64,000 bases of DNA from Anaerolinea sp. (GTDB lineage Bacteria; Chloroflexota; Anaerolineae; Anaerolineales; Anaerolineaceae): positions 27,384-91,383 of the forward strand of contig PNON01000004.1 of assembly GCA_013824865.1 (NCBI GenBank). Reading direction: 5' to 3'. How positions within the stretch are numbered: the first letter of the stretch is position 1; each line of letters starts with the position of its first letter. The translations under genes and the position numbers were made by a program. A model generated the notes under the pieces. The model made no database searches and was not told the DNA's origin. It saw only the letters and a list, made by a program, of their open reading frames with translations. Of this stretch, positions 17,564 through 26,504 are shown piece by piece.

Positions 17564-18850
17564 TCACTGGTTCCCTTTCGCAGGATGGTAAATACCAACC
17601 ACCCGGTTGGCGCGGGTAAGATATTTGCGTGCCACCTGCCATATGTCTTCCGGTGTTACCTCGGAAAGATGCTCCAGGTAGCGAGTGAACCAGTCATAAC
17701 TGGCAAACATCTCAGAATATCCCAGCCAGAAGCCCTGGTTGGTCACGTTTTCTGCACCATAAACGAAAAGCGCTCTAGCTTGCTTGATAGCCCGCTGGAC
17801 CTCTGCTTCAGTTACCGGGGATTGCAGGACGCGGTCGATCTCCTCATCTAGCGTGAGGAGAGCTTCTTCCGGCTGCCGCTCGGGGTGGATGGTCACGGTT
17901 ATGTCGTACAGGTATGGGTCGATAGTGGCTGAGAGTCCGCCATGAACGCCTACAACCAATTGAGTTTCCACCAGTTTCTGGTATAGGCGGCTGGTCTTAT
18001 TGGAAATACCTCCACCCCCGAACATATTCAACCCGGATGGACCTGTCAGTAAACTGTCCAGCACGGTAAAGGGGAAGAAATCAGCCTGGCAGGCTTGAGG
18101 TGCATGGTAAGCCACTTGCATAAATGCCGTCTCGCCCGGACCATTCACATCCACCCATTGCTGTGTTGCAGGGGTTGGTTCAGAAGGAATAAAAGATGGA
18201 GGAGGTGATGAGGCGGTCAATTCGCCAAATTCCGCTTGAATTTTTACCAGCATCTTTTCAGCGTCAAAATCTCCTGCAATCGCCAGAACCGCATTGGAGG
18301 GTGAATAATATTGCTGGTAATAACGGTAGAGGTCATCTCGCTGTATGGAATGCAGATCATTCATATCACCGATGACTTCATGCCGATATGAATGGACGGA
18401 AAAAGCTGCTTTCTGCACAGCTTCGCCAAGTTGGAAGAGCGGTTCATTCTCGTTGCCTTCACGCTCCGAAATGATCACGTTCCGTTCCGAGGATACTTCC
18501 TCGAGATCATACAAGCTGTTCACCATGCGGTCTGCTTCCAGCTGCAACGCAGTATCTATCTTTTCAGCCGGCATGGTCTCAAAGAAAGTGGTCCAATCCA
18601 GGTAGGTGAAGGCATTCCACGTTCCCCCTTCGCGCGAGATGACTTTATCCATTACCCCCTGTGGAAACCGCGGAGTACCCTTGAACTGCATATGTTCCAC
18701 CCAGTGCGATATTCCGGTGATTCCGGGGGTCTCATTGCGCGAACCCACGCGGTACCACACCCAGCTGCTGATGATGGGCGAAGCATGCAATTCCTTCAAT
18801 TGCACTTGCAAGCCATTTTCCAGCCTGCAGGCAGTGATCTCATTTTCCAT
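17564..18850 (-). CDS. M16 zinc peptidase, catalytic subunit
   Basis: A 428-residue insulinase/processing-peptidase-like protease. The inverted zinc motif HWVEH lies near residue 47 in GISHWVEHMQFKGT, with the distal Glu ligand region in NVIISEREGNENEP. No signal peptide, so cytoplasmic. It probably forms a heterodimer with the inactive partner encoded 4 bp downstream. First gene of a five-gene operon that includes acpS. Confidence 0.92.
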   Translation of the reverse strand: MENEITACRLENGLQVQLKELHASPIISSWVWYRVGSRNETPGITGISHWVEHMQFKGTPRFPQGVMDKVISREGGTWNAFTYLDWTTFFETMPAEKIDTALQLEADRMVNSLYDLEEVSSERNVIISEREGNENEPLFQLGEAVQKAAFSVHSYRHEVIGDMNDLHSIQRDDLYRYYQQYYSPSNAVLAIAGDFDAEKMLVKIQAEFGELTASSPPPSFIPSEPTPATQQWVDVNGPGETAFMQVAYHAPQACQADFFPFTVLDSLLTGPSGLNMFGGGGISNKTSRLYQKLVETQLVVGVHGGLSATIDPYLYDITVTIHPERQPEEALLTLDEEIDRVLQSPVTEAEVQRAIKQARALFVYGAENVTNQGFWLGYSEMFASYDWFTRYLEHLSEVTPEDIWQVARKYLTRANRVVGIYHPAKGNQ

Positions 18851-18996
18851 GAATTAATTCCTTGTGCGGGTCAGTATTCACCTGTTGATGATTGCAACCC
18901 TCTTCCATGATGGTGTGTATATCAATATATCATAATTATCCGGAGCGGTTATTGATTACAGTTATAATATCTAAATATTGGTATAAGGAGGAATGC

Positions 18997-20331
18997 ATGA
19001 CAGATTCAGGTTTTATTGTGGCGGTGATTGGCGCAGGTCCGGCTGGAATTTATGCCAGTAAACAGCTGACTGCGCATGGCCATGAAGTGGTGTTGATCAA
19101 TAAGGATATTAAGCCCGGCGGCCTGGCAGAGTATGGTATTTACCCTGCCAAGCATAAGATTCGCGAAGGCCTGCGCAAACAGTTCCGCGCCATCCTTTCC
19201 AACCCGAAAGTGCATTACTATGGCAACGTTGAGGTGGGTGAATATGGGGATGTCAGCTTGCAGCAGTTAAAAGGGATGGGTTTCAGTGCGATCCTGGTTA
19301 CGGCTGGAGCGCAGGCTGGTAAACCCCTGGGCATTCCCGGGGAAGAACTACGGGGTGTGTATCAAGCCAAAGATGTGGTTTACCACTATAATTTGCTTCC
19401 CCCATTCAGCCGGATGCCTATGAAAATTGGTAAGAAAGTGGCTATTGTTGGCGCAGGCAACGTGATGATGGACCTTGCCCGCTGGCTGATCGACGAAAAA
19501 CAGGTGGATGAGGTGGTTGCAGTCGTCCGCCGCGGACCTGCCGAAGTGAAGTTTGATAAAAGGGAATTGGAAACTGTTATTGCCAGTATGAACATGAACA
19601 TCCTGCAGCAGGAGATTGACCGCGTTTCTCCCGTGATGCGCTCCATTGGGCAAGACCCGGATGCAGCTATGGCTTATTACCAGGAAGCCTATGAGAACGC
19701 TGAACCGCATTCTTCACCCACCCGCTTCTTGTTACGCTTCCTATGTTCCCCCAGGAAGATGGTTGCGAATGATCATGGTATTGTCAAAGAGCTGGTCGTT
19801 GAAGAAAACTCACTGCAGCAAGCCAATGGGGGCACAAAAGCGATTGGCACCGGGACCTATAAGACTCTGAATGTTGACACCGTCATCCTGGCTATTGGCG
19901 ATGCGGTGGATGAAAAATTGGGCTTGCCTGTGACCGGCACTCAGTTTGTCGGCAACCCCAACCCAACTTATCCCGTGGAGGGTATCTCTTACGAAGTCAT
20001 CGATTTTGCAGCAGAAAAATCCACAAAAGGCATCTTCCTGGCCGGCTGGTCGCGCCAGGCCAGCACAGGGCTGGTAGGTACAGCCCGAAAGGATGCTACC
20101 AATGCTGCTACTGCCATCCAGGCCTACCTTACCGCTGAAGGCGTCAAACCAGCGCAGGGAGCACCTGATTTGCTTTCCACTTTGGAGCAGCTCCTCCCAC
20201 ATCGGGTAAATTACGCCGCCATTCAGCGTCTGGAGGAGTATGAGCAGACCCAGGCTGCCTTGCAGGGATTGGTTGAATTCAAATTGGATTCTAACTTGAA
20301 AATGCTAAAAGTCATCCGCGGCGGAGAGTAA
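18997..20331 (+). CDS. NAD(P)H-dependent FAD oxidoreductase (adrenodoxin/ferredoxin-reductase-like)
   Basis: A 444-residue flavoprotein. The N-terminal VIGAGPAGIYASKQL binds FAD, a second dinucleotide motif VAIVGAGNVMMDLARW binds NAD(P)H, and the C-terminal LAGWSRQASTGLVGTARKD region closes the fold. It resembles ferredoxin-NADP reductases of the adrenodoxin type and glutamate synthase small subunits, but lacks the cysteine-rich N-terminal domain of the latter. The ATG at 18997 has AAGGAGG 5 bases upstream; longer readings have no site. A TATAAT box lies at 18963 without a clear -35. Confidence 0.87.
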   Translation: MTDSGFIVAVIGAGPAGIYASKQLTAHGHEVVLINKDIKPGGLAEYGIYPAKHKIREGLRKQFRAILSNPKVHYYGNVEVGEYGDVSLQQLKGMGFSAILVTAGAQAGKPLGIPGEELRGVYQAKDVVYHYNLLPPFSRMPMKIGKKVAIVGAGNVMMDLARWLIDEKQVDEVVAVVRRGPAEVKFDKRELETVIASMNMNILQQEIDRVSPVMRSIGQDPDAAMAYYQEAYENAEPHSSPTRFLLRFLCSPRKMVANDHGIVKELVVEENSLQQANGGTKAIGTGTYKTLNVDTVILAIGDAVDEKLGLPVTGTQFVGNPNPTYPVEGISYEVIDFAAEKSTKGIFLAGWSRQASTGLVGTARKDATNAATAIQAYLTAEGVKPAQGAPDLLSTLEQLLPHRVNYAAIQRLEEYEQTQAALQGLVEFKLDSNLKMLKVIRGGE

Positions 20332-20666
20332 AACCCGAAGAAACTATTGACCACATCACCTTTTTTGTGAAAAATGGTGGGGGTTAGGAGGGGGATTTTA
20401 CAACTCGTCTCCCTGTTTGCCATTGGTTGCGATCCATAGGTAGATTACAGTACAAAGACTGAGACACCTGGTCAATGCCGCGCGCACGGCGGGGTCCTTT
20501 CCGCTGCGCTGCAAGGATGGTAACACCGGCGCGAACAGGCATCCATCCCCGTATTTTTTCCTTTTTTTGCATATGATAGAGTAAAATATTAAATTGCGCG
20601 TTGGGAGCGGCTACCGACAGGGAAAATGGTCTATCTTTATTGCTTGCATTGTTGGAAAGGTATTAT
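20332..20666. other. intergenic region without recognised gene
   Basis: 335 bp between the flavoprotein gene and the ABC exporter. It holds a foldback around 20357-20375 (CACC-T-rich to A-rich-GGTG), a GC-rich stretch near 20476-20540 and a T-rich run near 20550-20568. I see no coding potential or clear promoter. Confidence 0.5.
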
Positions 20667-21686
20667 ATGGAAAATCATTATGCCATTGAAACCCAATCAC
20701 TGGGAAGAGTTTACAAGATCCGCAACCCGGGTAAAAAAGAAAACAAGACCCTTACCGCACTTGAAGGTGTGGATCTGCAAATTAAACCCGGTGAACTCTT
20801 TGGCTTGCTAGGTCCCAATGGCGCTGGCAAGACTACACTTATCAAGATCCTCACCACTCTGCTTGCGCCCACCCACGGCTATGCCTCGGTGGCTGGCTAT
20901 GATGTCAGCAAATCTCCCGATGACGTCCGCCAACGGATCAACATGGTTTCCGGCGGTGAATCTTCCGGCTATGGCTTATTGACAGTTCGCGAGAATCTAT
21001 GGATGTTTGCCCAGTTTTACGGTATCGAAAGCAAGGAGGCCAATCAGCGCATCAAGACTTTGCTGGAGATCGTAGGCATCGCTGACCGGGCTAACTCCCG
21101 CTCGTCAAACCTTTCCACCGGCTTACGCCAGAAGATGAATATTGTCCGCGGCTTCCTCACCGACCCCGAGATCCTCTTCCTGGATGAACCAACCCTCGGG
21201 TTGGATGTGGGTGCTTCGCGGGATGTACGCAGTTTCATCCGCCGTTGGATGGATGACGATCCGAAGCGCACCCTGCTGCTGACCACTCACTACATGATCG
21301 AAGCGGACGAGCTTTGCGACCGGGTGGCGATCATCAACAAAGGCAAGGTGCTCGCCTGCGGAACCCCGGCATCACTCAAACAATCCTTGCAAAAGGATGC
21401 CATCTTCCACATCGACCTGGATAGCCCGAAAGTATTGGTGGAATCTGTGTTCAGCATCCTGCCGGGTGTGACCTCTGTAAAGATCCACGATAACGAAAAC
21501 AAGACCATCATGGACCTGGTGCTGGATGAAGAATCTGCGCTGGCAAATGTGATCGCAACAGTAACCAGCCAGGGCGCGCAGATTGTCACCCTGCAGAAGC
21601 GCGAACCAACGCTGGAAGATGTATTTGTAAAGCTGGTTGGCCAGCGCATGGAGGAGGTGGAACATGCCGATGCTCCCGCCAGTTAG
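20667..21686 (+). CDS. ABC exporter ATP-binding protein
   Basis: A 339-residue ATPase. Walker A is GPNGAGKTTLIK, the ABC signature LSTGLRQKMNIVRG, Walker B ILFLDEPTLGLD and the switch histidine LLTTHYM. The extra C-terminal domain of about 80 residues is of the DrrA/DUF4162 kind found in ABC-2 exporters of drugs or polysaccharides. The ATG at 20667 has GGAAAGG 7 bases upstream. It is followed by two permease genes, overlapping the first by 23 bases. Confidence 0.93.
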   Translation: MENHYAIETQSLGRVYKIRNPGKKENKTLTALEGVDLQIKPGELFGLLGPNGAGKTTLIKILTTLLAPTHGYASVAGYDVSKSPDDVRQRINMVSGGESSGYGLLTVRENLWMFAQFYGIESKEANQRIKTLLEIVGIADRANSRSSNLSTGLRQKMNIVRGFLTDPEILFLDEPTLGLDVGASRDVRSFIRRWMDDDPKRTLLLTTHYMIEADELCDRVAIINKGKVLACGTPASLKQSLQKDAIFHIDLDSPKVLVESVFSILPGVTSVKIHDNENKTIMDLVLDEESALANVIATVTSQGAQIVTLQKREPTLEDVFVKLVGQRMEEVEHADAPAS

Positions 21687-22509
21687 CAAACGACACACCG
21701 GTTGGCGTTTATTTTTGATGACCGTGATAGGCCGCTCCTACCCGCGCGTGGTGGGCATGCAGCGCGAACGCTCGTGGATCTTCTTTGATACTTTCCTGCC
21801 CATGTTGAGCGTGGCAGCCTATGTCTTTGTCTACCGTGCCATCAAAGCCCCGGAAGATTACGTCGGTTTCGTGGTGGTTGGTGGAGCGATGATGGCTTAC
21901 TGGATGAATGTGTTGTGGTCCATGGCCAGCCAGTTGTACTGGGAAAAGGAGACCGGCAACCTGGCGCTGTACATCATCTCTCCGGGGTCCATGATGGCCA
22001 TCCTGCTGGGCATGGCATTGGGCGGATTGTTTGCCACCACCCTGCGTGCAGTGGGCATTATCCTGCTGGGCAGTTTGCTATTCCAGGTACACTTTGTCAT
22101 CGCCAGTGCCACACAACTGATCCTGGTCTTCTTCCTGACCATGGTATCCCTTTATGGTCTGGGGATGATGACCGCATCACTATTCCTGTTACTCAGCCGT
22201 GAAGCCTGGCATATCTCCAACCTGGCGCAGGAACCCATCTTCCTCATCTCGGGTTTCTACTTCCCGATCAAAAATTTCCCGGCATGGGTGCCGATGGTGG
22301 GTTCCTTCATCCCGCTCACGTTGGGAATGGACGCGATGCGCCAACTTGCTTTTGCCAGCGGTCCCAGCCTCGGTTGGATCAGTGTGAATATCGAGATTAT
22401 GGGATTGATTGTTCTTTCCATAATGTTTTTGATGGGAGCACGTCTTCTGCTCAATTATATGGAACGGCTGGCTGTGCGTGAAGGCCGGCTGACAGAAAGC
22501 CGGGGTTGA
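21664..22509 (+). CDS. ABC-2 type permease, first subunit
   Basis: A 281-residue membrane protein with about six hydrophobic helices and the ABC-2 architecture (long N-terminal amphipathic part, central helices, the FPIKNFPAWVP-type segment before the last helices). The ATG at 21664 is preceded by GGAGGAGGTGG inside the ATPase gene, and the two reading frames overlap by 23 bases. Together with the next gene it forms a heterodimeric export channel; cargo unknown. Confidence 0.9.
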   Translation: MPMLPPVSKRHTGWRLFLMTVIGRSYPRVVGMQRERSWIFFDTFLPMLSVAAYVFVYRAIKAPEDYVGFVVVGGAMMAYWMNVLWSMASQLYWEKETGNLALYIISPGSMMAILLGMALGGLFATTLRAVGIILLGSLLFQVHFVIASATQLILVFFLTMVSLYGLGMMTASLFLLLSREAWHISNLAQEPIFLISGFYFPIKNFPAWVPMVGSFIPLTLGMDAMRQLAFASGPSLGWISVNIEIMGLIVLSIMFLMGARLLLNYMERLAVREGRLTESRG

Positions 22510-22510
22510 A

Positions 22511-23380
22511 ATGGATTCTGCATTCCCAGTGATCCAAAAAAACTGGCGGTCCTTCCGAATGGCTGCCTGGCTGGGCTGGAAGATAGAGTCCAACTGGACG
22601 GACCCGTTCCTCTTCACCATCTACTCCATTGTTAAGCCGCTGGCTGCGGCTATGATTCTGGTGGTCATGTACGGTGTGATCACCAATAACCAGTTCGGGT
22701 CCCCTGTGTTCGCTTACCTGTTCATTGGCAATGCCTTCTATCAGTATGTGGCCAACGTGATGGTTGGCGTCTCCTGGGCTATTGTGGATGACCGGGAGCA
22801 CTACTGCACTCTCAAGTATCTATATGTCTCTCCGATCAGTATCCCCTACTATCTGATGGGGCGGGGTGTGGCACGGGTGCTCATTACTACCTTCTCAGTG
22901 TTTATCATTATGGTAGTGGGAGTAGCCTTTCTGCATATCCCCTTTAACCCTGCGCAGATCAACTGGCCGCTGTTCGTATTGAGCCTCGTCATAGGCATCA
23001 TCATGCTGGCCATGCTGGGCCTGCTGCTGGCTGGCGTGACGCTGCGCATGGCGCAATACAGCTTCAATATCGGTGACTCGGTGGCTGGCGCCCTATACTT
23101 ATTCAGCGGTGCTATCTTCCCGCTCGAGGTACTCCCAGCCTTCCTGCGTCCACTGGGCTATATCATGCCCATCTCTTACTGGCTTGAATTGATCCGCCGT
23201 TCACTGGTCGGCGGGGTGGCAGAATCCTTCCCCACTTTTGCCGCCATCAGTGATGTCAACCTGCTGCTCATCCTGGCAGCTCTCTCCGTGCTGTTCGGGG
23301 TGGTCAGCGTGTGGGCCTGGAAAAAGTTCGATTGGGAAGCACGTGAACGCGGTTTGCTCGACCAGACCAATAACTACTAA
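22511..23380 (+). CDS. ABC-2 type permease, second subunit
   Basis: A 289-residue membrane protein with about six hydrophobic helices and the ABC-2 segment IFPLEVLPAFLRPLGYIMPISYWLE. It starts 1 bp after the first permease gene and ends before a strong terminator, closing the three-gene exporter operon. Confidence 0.9.
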   Translation: MDSAFPVIQKNWRSFRMAAWLGWKIESNWTDPFLFTIYSIVKPLAAAMILVVMYGVITNNQFGSPVFAYLFIGNAFYQYVANVMVGVSWAIVDDREHYCTLKYLYVSPISIPYYLMGRGVARVLITTFSVFIIMVVGVAFLHIPFNPAQINWPLFVLSLVIGIIMLAMLGLLLAGVTLRMAQYSFNIGDSVAGALYLFSGAIFPLEVLPAFLRPLGYIMPISYWLELIRRSLVGGVAESFPTFAAISDVNLLLILAALSVLFGVVSVWAWKKFDWEARERGLLDQTNNY

Positions 23381-23399
23381 TCAGGTGCTGGATATTAAA

Positions 23400-23432
23400 A
23401 GAGGGTGACCGTCTGGTCATCCTCTTTTTTTG
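23400..23432 (+). terminator. strong terminator of the ABC exporter operon
   Basis: GAGGGTGACC (23401-23410), loop GTCT, GGTCATCCTC (23415-23424) with one G-U pair, followed by a T7 run. Confidence 0.85.
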
Positions 23433-23446
23433 TTTACCTGAAATGG

Positions 23447-23923
23447 TCAGCGTGAAATGAATTTCTGGTGGTGAAATGGAATCAGCAGGATAAATCCAAT
23501 CGCTATCAGCAGCTGCCCAATTTCCACGCCTCCAGCCTGCCAAGGGCCAAAGTAAGGCGGGCCAGGCAGCGGGTGGCTGCCAAAACCAAACACATCCGCC
23601 AGCGCTGAAAAAGCTGCCAGCACAAAACCAGTGCTCACCAACCGCACTCCAAAATCTGCTTTAATGCTGCGCTGCTCCTTCCCCCACAGGCTGACCAGGC
23701 TGATGTACCCGCCGATGCAAATAATTGCCAATCCCACCAGGAAGGTGACGATCTGGATGAAGCCAATGACCGGGCTGCGATCCAAACCAAACAACGATGG
23801 GCGTGCTCCCAGGAGAAAGACCAGCAACCCGAAAACGCTTACTCCCAATCCGAACCGCATGCGCGAAGGTATTCTGTGTTTAACTACCTGAGGTGCTTTA
23901 TTTTGTCTATCCATATTCATCAT
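23447..23923 (-). CDS. four-helix membrane protein, unknown function
   Basis: A 158-residue protein with a basic N-terminus and about four membrane helices (roughly residues 24-42, 55-77, 93-111 and 132-150). No family recognised. The start ATG overlaps the dipeptidase stop (ATGA), so it is translationally coupled to that gene. Confidence 0.72.
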   Translation of the reverse strand: MMNMDRQNKAPQVVKHRIPSRMRFGLGVSVFGLLVFLLGARPSLFGLDRSPVIGFIQIVTFLVGLAIICIGGYISLVSLWGKEQRSIKADFGVRLVSTGFVLAAFSALADVFGFGSHPLPGPPYFGPWQAGGVEIGQLLIAIGFILLIPFHHQKFISR

Positions 23924-25023
23924 GGCAGATGATGCAAGAGGTATTCCAGCCAGTTCTTACCCATAATACCAGCTATTTGCTCCCCAGTGTACCCTTTTTT
24001 CTCCAATAAAGGAATAACCCGGGGCACATCCATCAGTGAATCCAGCTCTGCGGGTGTGCTTTGCAGCCCGAACCCCCCATCAAAATCAGTCCCGATGCCC
24101 ACATGGTCTGCCGTGCCCAACAGTTGGCAGATATAATCCACCTGGTCTACATACCGGTCAAGTGACACAGCATCCTTGCGGCTGCCCTTCTCCCAACCCG
24201 GATCCAGGAGAAGATTGTAGGGCACTACCCCGATCACTCCGCCCCTTTCAACCAGGCGGAGAATGACATCGTCTTTCAGAAAGCGGTTGCTCTCACGTTC
24301 TTTGTTGGGTGTAAAGGGGTTGGAATGGCTGGCAATGATGCTGCCATCATACAGGTCAAATGTCTGACGCACAGCCTGTTCGTCCATGTGGCTGATATCC
24401 AAAATCGCGCCCAACTCTTCAATCCTTTTCACTAACTGCACGCCTTCGCGGGTTAGCGGCCCGGGTTCTTTTGTTCCACCGCAGTAGCGGGTGGCCTGCC
24501 ATGCCAACCCGAAGACCCGCACCCCGCGCTCATACCATTCTTTCGCCTCCCCCGGCACGTGGATACCATCCGCGCCTTCCATCAGGTAGACCAATCCTAC
24601 CGGTGGGGCGGTCGCACCAGAGATCAGCGCGTCCTCCCACGCAGACAGCTGTTTTTGCAATTGTTTTTTACCGGTAATGGGGGTAAATTGTGCCGGGTTT
24701 TCCCCGGTCAGCCGTTCATAGGCAGCCAGTTGATCCAGGCACTGCCGATGAGCTTGCTGGCTGTCTTTATAGGTGATGATATCCCATTCACCTTCTTTAG
24801 CACGGATGGGCGCTGTAAATAATGACGTGAAAACCACCGCCATATTCACTGCCCGGTATTCAGCCAGACCCAGCATGGTATCGCCGTTCACCGCGGGAGC
24901 CAGTCTGTCCTTTTCCATGTTCCGTGTTTCAATGGCAGAAAGCCGGTAATCCCTGCCAAAGGTGAGCATATTCCAGGCAAGGTCTTCATGAGCATCCGCC
25001 ATCAGCATTGCTTCGTTTTTCAT
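23920..25023 (-). CDS. membrane-dipeptidase family (M19) peptidase
   Basis: A 367-residue zinc dipeptidase of the renal dipeptidase family. Metal and active-site segments visible are ADAHEDLAWN (HxD ligands near the start), LDISHMDE and IIASHSNPF in the middle, and GIGTDFDGGF near the C-terminus. No signal peptide is seen. The ATG at 25023 has GGAAGA upstream; an ATG at 25035 would add four residues. It lies directly after the S1 terminator, so it needs its own promoter or readthrough. Confidence 0.9.
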   Translation of the reverse strand: MKNEAMLMADAHEDLAWNMLTFGRDYRLSAIETRNMEKDRLAPAVNGDTMLGLAEYRAVNMAVVFTSLFTAPIRAKEGEWDIITYKDSQQAHRQCLDQLAAYERLTGENPAQFTPITGKKQLQKQLSAWEDALISGATAPPVGLVYLMEGADGIHVPGEAKEWYERGVRVFGLAWQATRYCGGTKEPGPLTREGVQLVKRIEELGAILDISHMDEQAVRQTFDLYDGSIIASHSNPFTPNKERESNRFLKDDVILRLVERGGVIGVVPYNLLLDPGWEKGSRKDAVSLDRYVDQVDYICQLLGTADHVGIGTDFDGGFGLQSTPAELDSLMDVPRVIPLLEKKGYTGEQIAGIMGKNWLEYLLHHLP

Positions 25024-25035
25024 GTTATCTTCCAT

Positions 25036-25069
25036 AAAATAAAAAAGCGCACCATTAGCTGGTGCGCTT
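25036..25069 (-). terminator. terminator of the S1 gene
   Basis: On the minus strand AAGCGCACC, a 7-nt loop and GGTGCGCTT form a perfect 9-bp stem followed by a T-rich tract. It begins 15 bp after the S1 stop codon. Confidence 0.8.
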
Positions 25070-25083
25070 CCATGGTCTTCTAT

Positions 25084-26298
25084 TTACTCTTCTTTGATAT
25101 CGTCTTTAATTGTTTCATCCAACTGGTCAGACAGGGTCTGCCAATCCATTTCAGCATAAGAGGGCGAATCTACTTTGCGCAGGCTAAGGCCAATGCGGTG
25201 ATTCTCCGCGTCAATCTTGAGTACGCGCAGGGTGACATCATCGCCTTCTTTGAGAACCTCTTTGGGGTGCTCAATGCGCTTCTCGGCGATCTCAGAAATA
25301 TGGATGAGGCCTTCAATTTCGCCATCCAGTTTGGCGAAAGCGCCAAACTTCGCCAACTTGGTGATCTTACCTTGCACCAGCTGCCCCACCTGGATATGTT
25401 CCACTTGTTTGCTCCAGGGGTCATTCAATAACTGGCGTATGGAAAGCCCGATGCGTTTTTTCTCGCGATCAATGGCGATGATCTTGACATTAACTTCTTC
25501 ACCGACCTTGAGCACTTCATCGGGTTTGTTAATGCGATCCCATGATATCTCAGAGAGATGCACCAGACCATCAGCACCATTAATATTCACGAAGGCGCCA
25601 AAATCAGCCAGGCTGGTGATGCGCCCGGTGCGGACATCGCCTTCCTTCAACTCTTCCAAAATACGATCCTTAACGGATTCGCGTGTTTCACTGCTGGCGG
25701 CGCGTTCAGATAGGATGAGGCGGCGGCGTTCGCGGTCCACTTCGATCACGCGGACGGTAATCGGTTCACCGACCATCTTGGACCAGCGTTGATCCGGGTT
25801 GTCACCTGTCATGCCAGCTCTGCGGGTCAGACTGATCTGGGAGGAGGGCACGAAGCCGCGCAACCCGCCCAGCGGAACAATAAGGCCGCCTTTGTTGTAC
25901 CCGATGATCTCGGAGTCAAAACCGACACCCGAAGTTTTCTTCTCTTCGGCTTCTTTCCAACTGGCTTCATCGCGGGCGCGATTGATGGAAAGGACGACGT
26001 TCCCATTCTGGTCTTCAGGATTGATGACGTAAACATCAATCACCTGCCCAACAGCCAGGCTGGCAAGCACATCCTGTGGGATGGCTTCAAATTCTTTGCC
26101 AGTGATAATCCCTTCGGACTTGGTACCAATACTGACCAGGACTTGGCTGATGCCGATACTGGCGATGGTTCCCTGGCGAGTCTCACCTTGAACAGGGGAA
26201 TCGATGTTACCGAATCCTTCTGCGGCAAGTAGAGATTCCATGTTCTGGTGGTTCTCGGGTGCTTCCCCCTGGTCCGGGTTGGTTGCTTTTTGATCCAT
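25084..26298 (-). CDS. rpsA: 30S ribosomal protein S1 (four S1 domains)
   Basis: A 404-residue RNA-binding protein with four tandem S1/OB-fold repeats: QGETRQGTIASIGISQVLVS, a second in the GGLRGFVPSSQIS region, then VRTGRITSLADFGAFVNI with GLVHLSEIS, and VQGKITKLAKFGAFAKL with GLIHISEIA. Four repeats are fewer than the six of Proteobacteria and are common outside that phylum. It recruits mRNA to the 30S subunit. The ATG at 26298 or an internal ATG at 26241 could serve as start; the promoter at 26337-26365 fits both. Confidence 0.9.
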   Translation of the reverse strand: MDQKATNPDQGEAPENHQNMESLLAAEGFGNIDSPVQGETRQGTIASIGISQVLVSIGTKSEGIITGKEFEAIPQDVLASLAVGQVIDVYVINPEDQNGNVVLSINRARDEASWKEAEEKKTSGVGFDSEIIGYNKGGLIVPLGGLRGFVPSSQISLTRRAGMTGDNPDQRWSKMVGEPITVRVIEVDRERRRLILSERAASSETRESVKDRILEELKEGDVRTGRITSLADFGAFVNINGADGLVHLSEISWDRINKPDEVLKVGEEVNVKIIAIDREKKRIGLSIRQLLNDPWSKQVEHIQVGQLVQGKITKLAKFGAFAKLDGEIEGLIHISEIAEKRIEHPKEVLKEGDDVTLRVLKIDAENHRIGLSLRKVDSPSYAEMDWQTLSDQLDETIKDDIKEE

Positions 26299-26336
26299 AT
26301 GATTTAAATGACTCCATCTTGAGCGGAATTGTTTGC

Positions 26337-26365
26337 ATTATACGGGATTAATGGAGTCTTGACAA
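26337..26365 (-). promoter_or_regulatory. promoter of the S1 gene
   Basis: On the minus strand TTGTCA (26365-26360), a 17-bp spacer and a perfect TATAAT (26342-26337). The predicted start of transcription is about 26330, giving a leader of about 32 nt. Confidence 0.75.
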
Positions 26366-26504
26366 CCCTCATTGCATAAGCATAACTGTCCTTTGATGCC
26401 GGAAAGTCGCAGTTGGGAGGCAATTCGTCACGGTAATTATTTAAACAGCCGTCCGGGATTCACTGGACAGCTATGCGTGTTATCCACCTGGCGTTTCGAC
26501 TGTC

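Noticed and set aside
20525..20538. A 14-bp match between 20525-20538 and 48282-48295 (ACCGGCGCGAACAG).
   Set aside because: Too short to call a repeat, with no similarity on either side.
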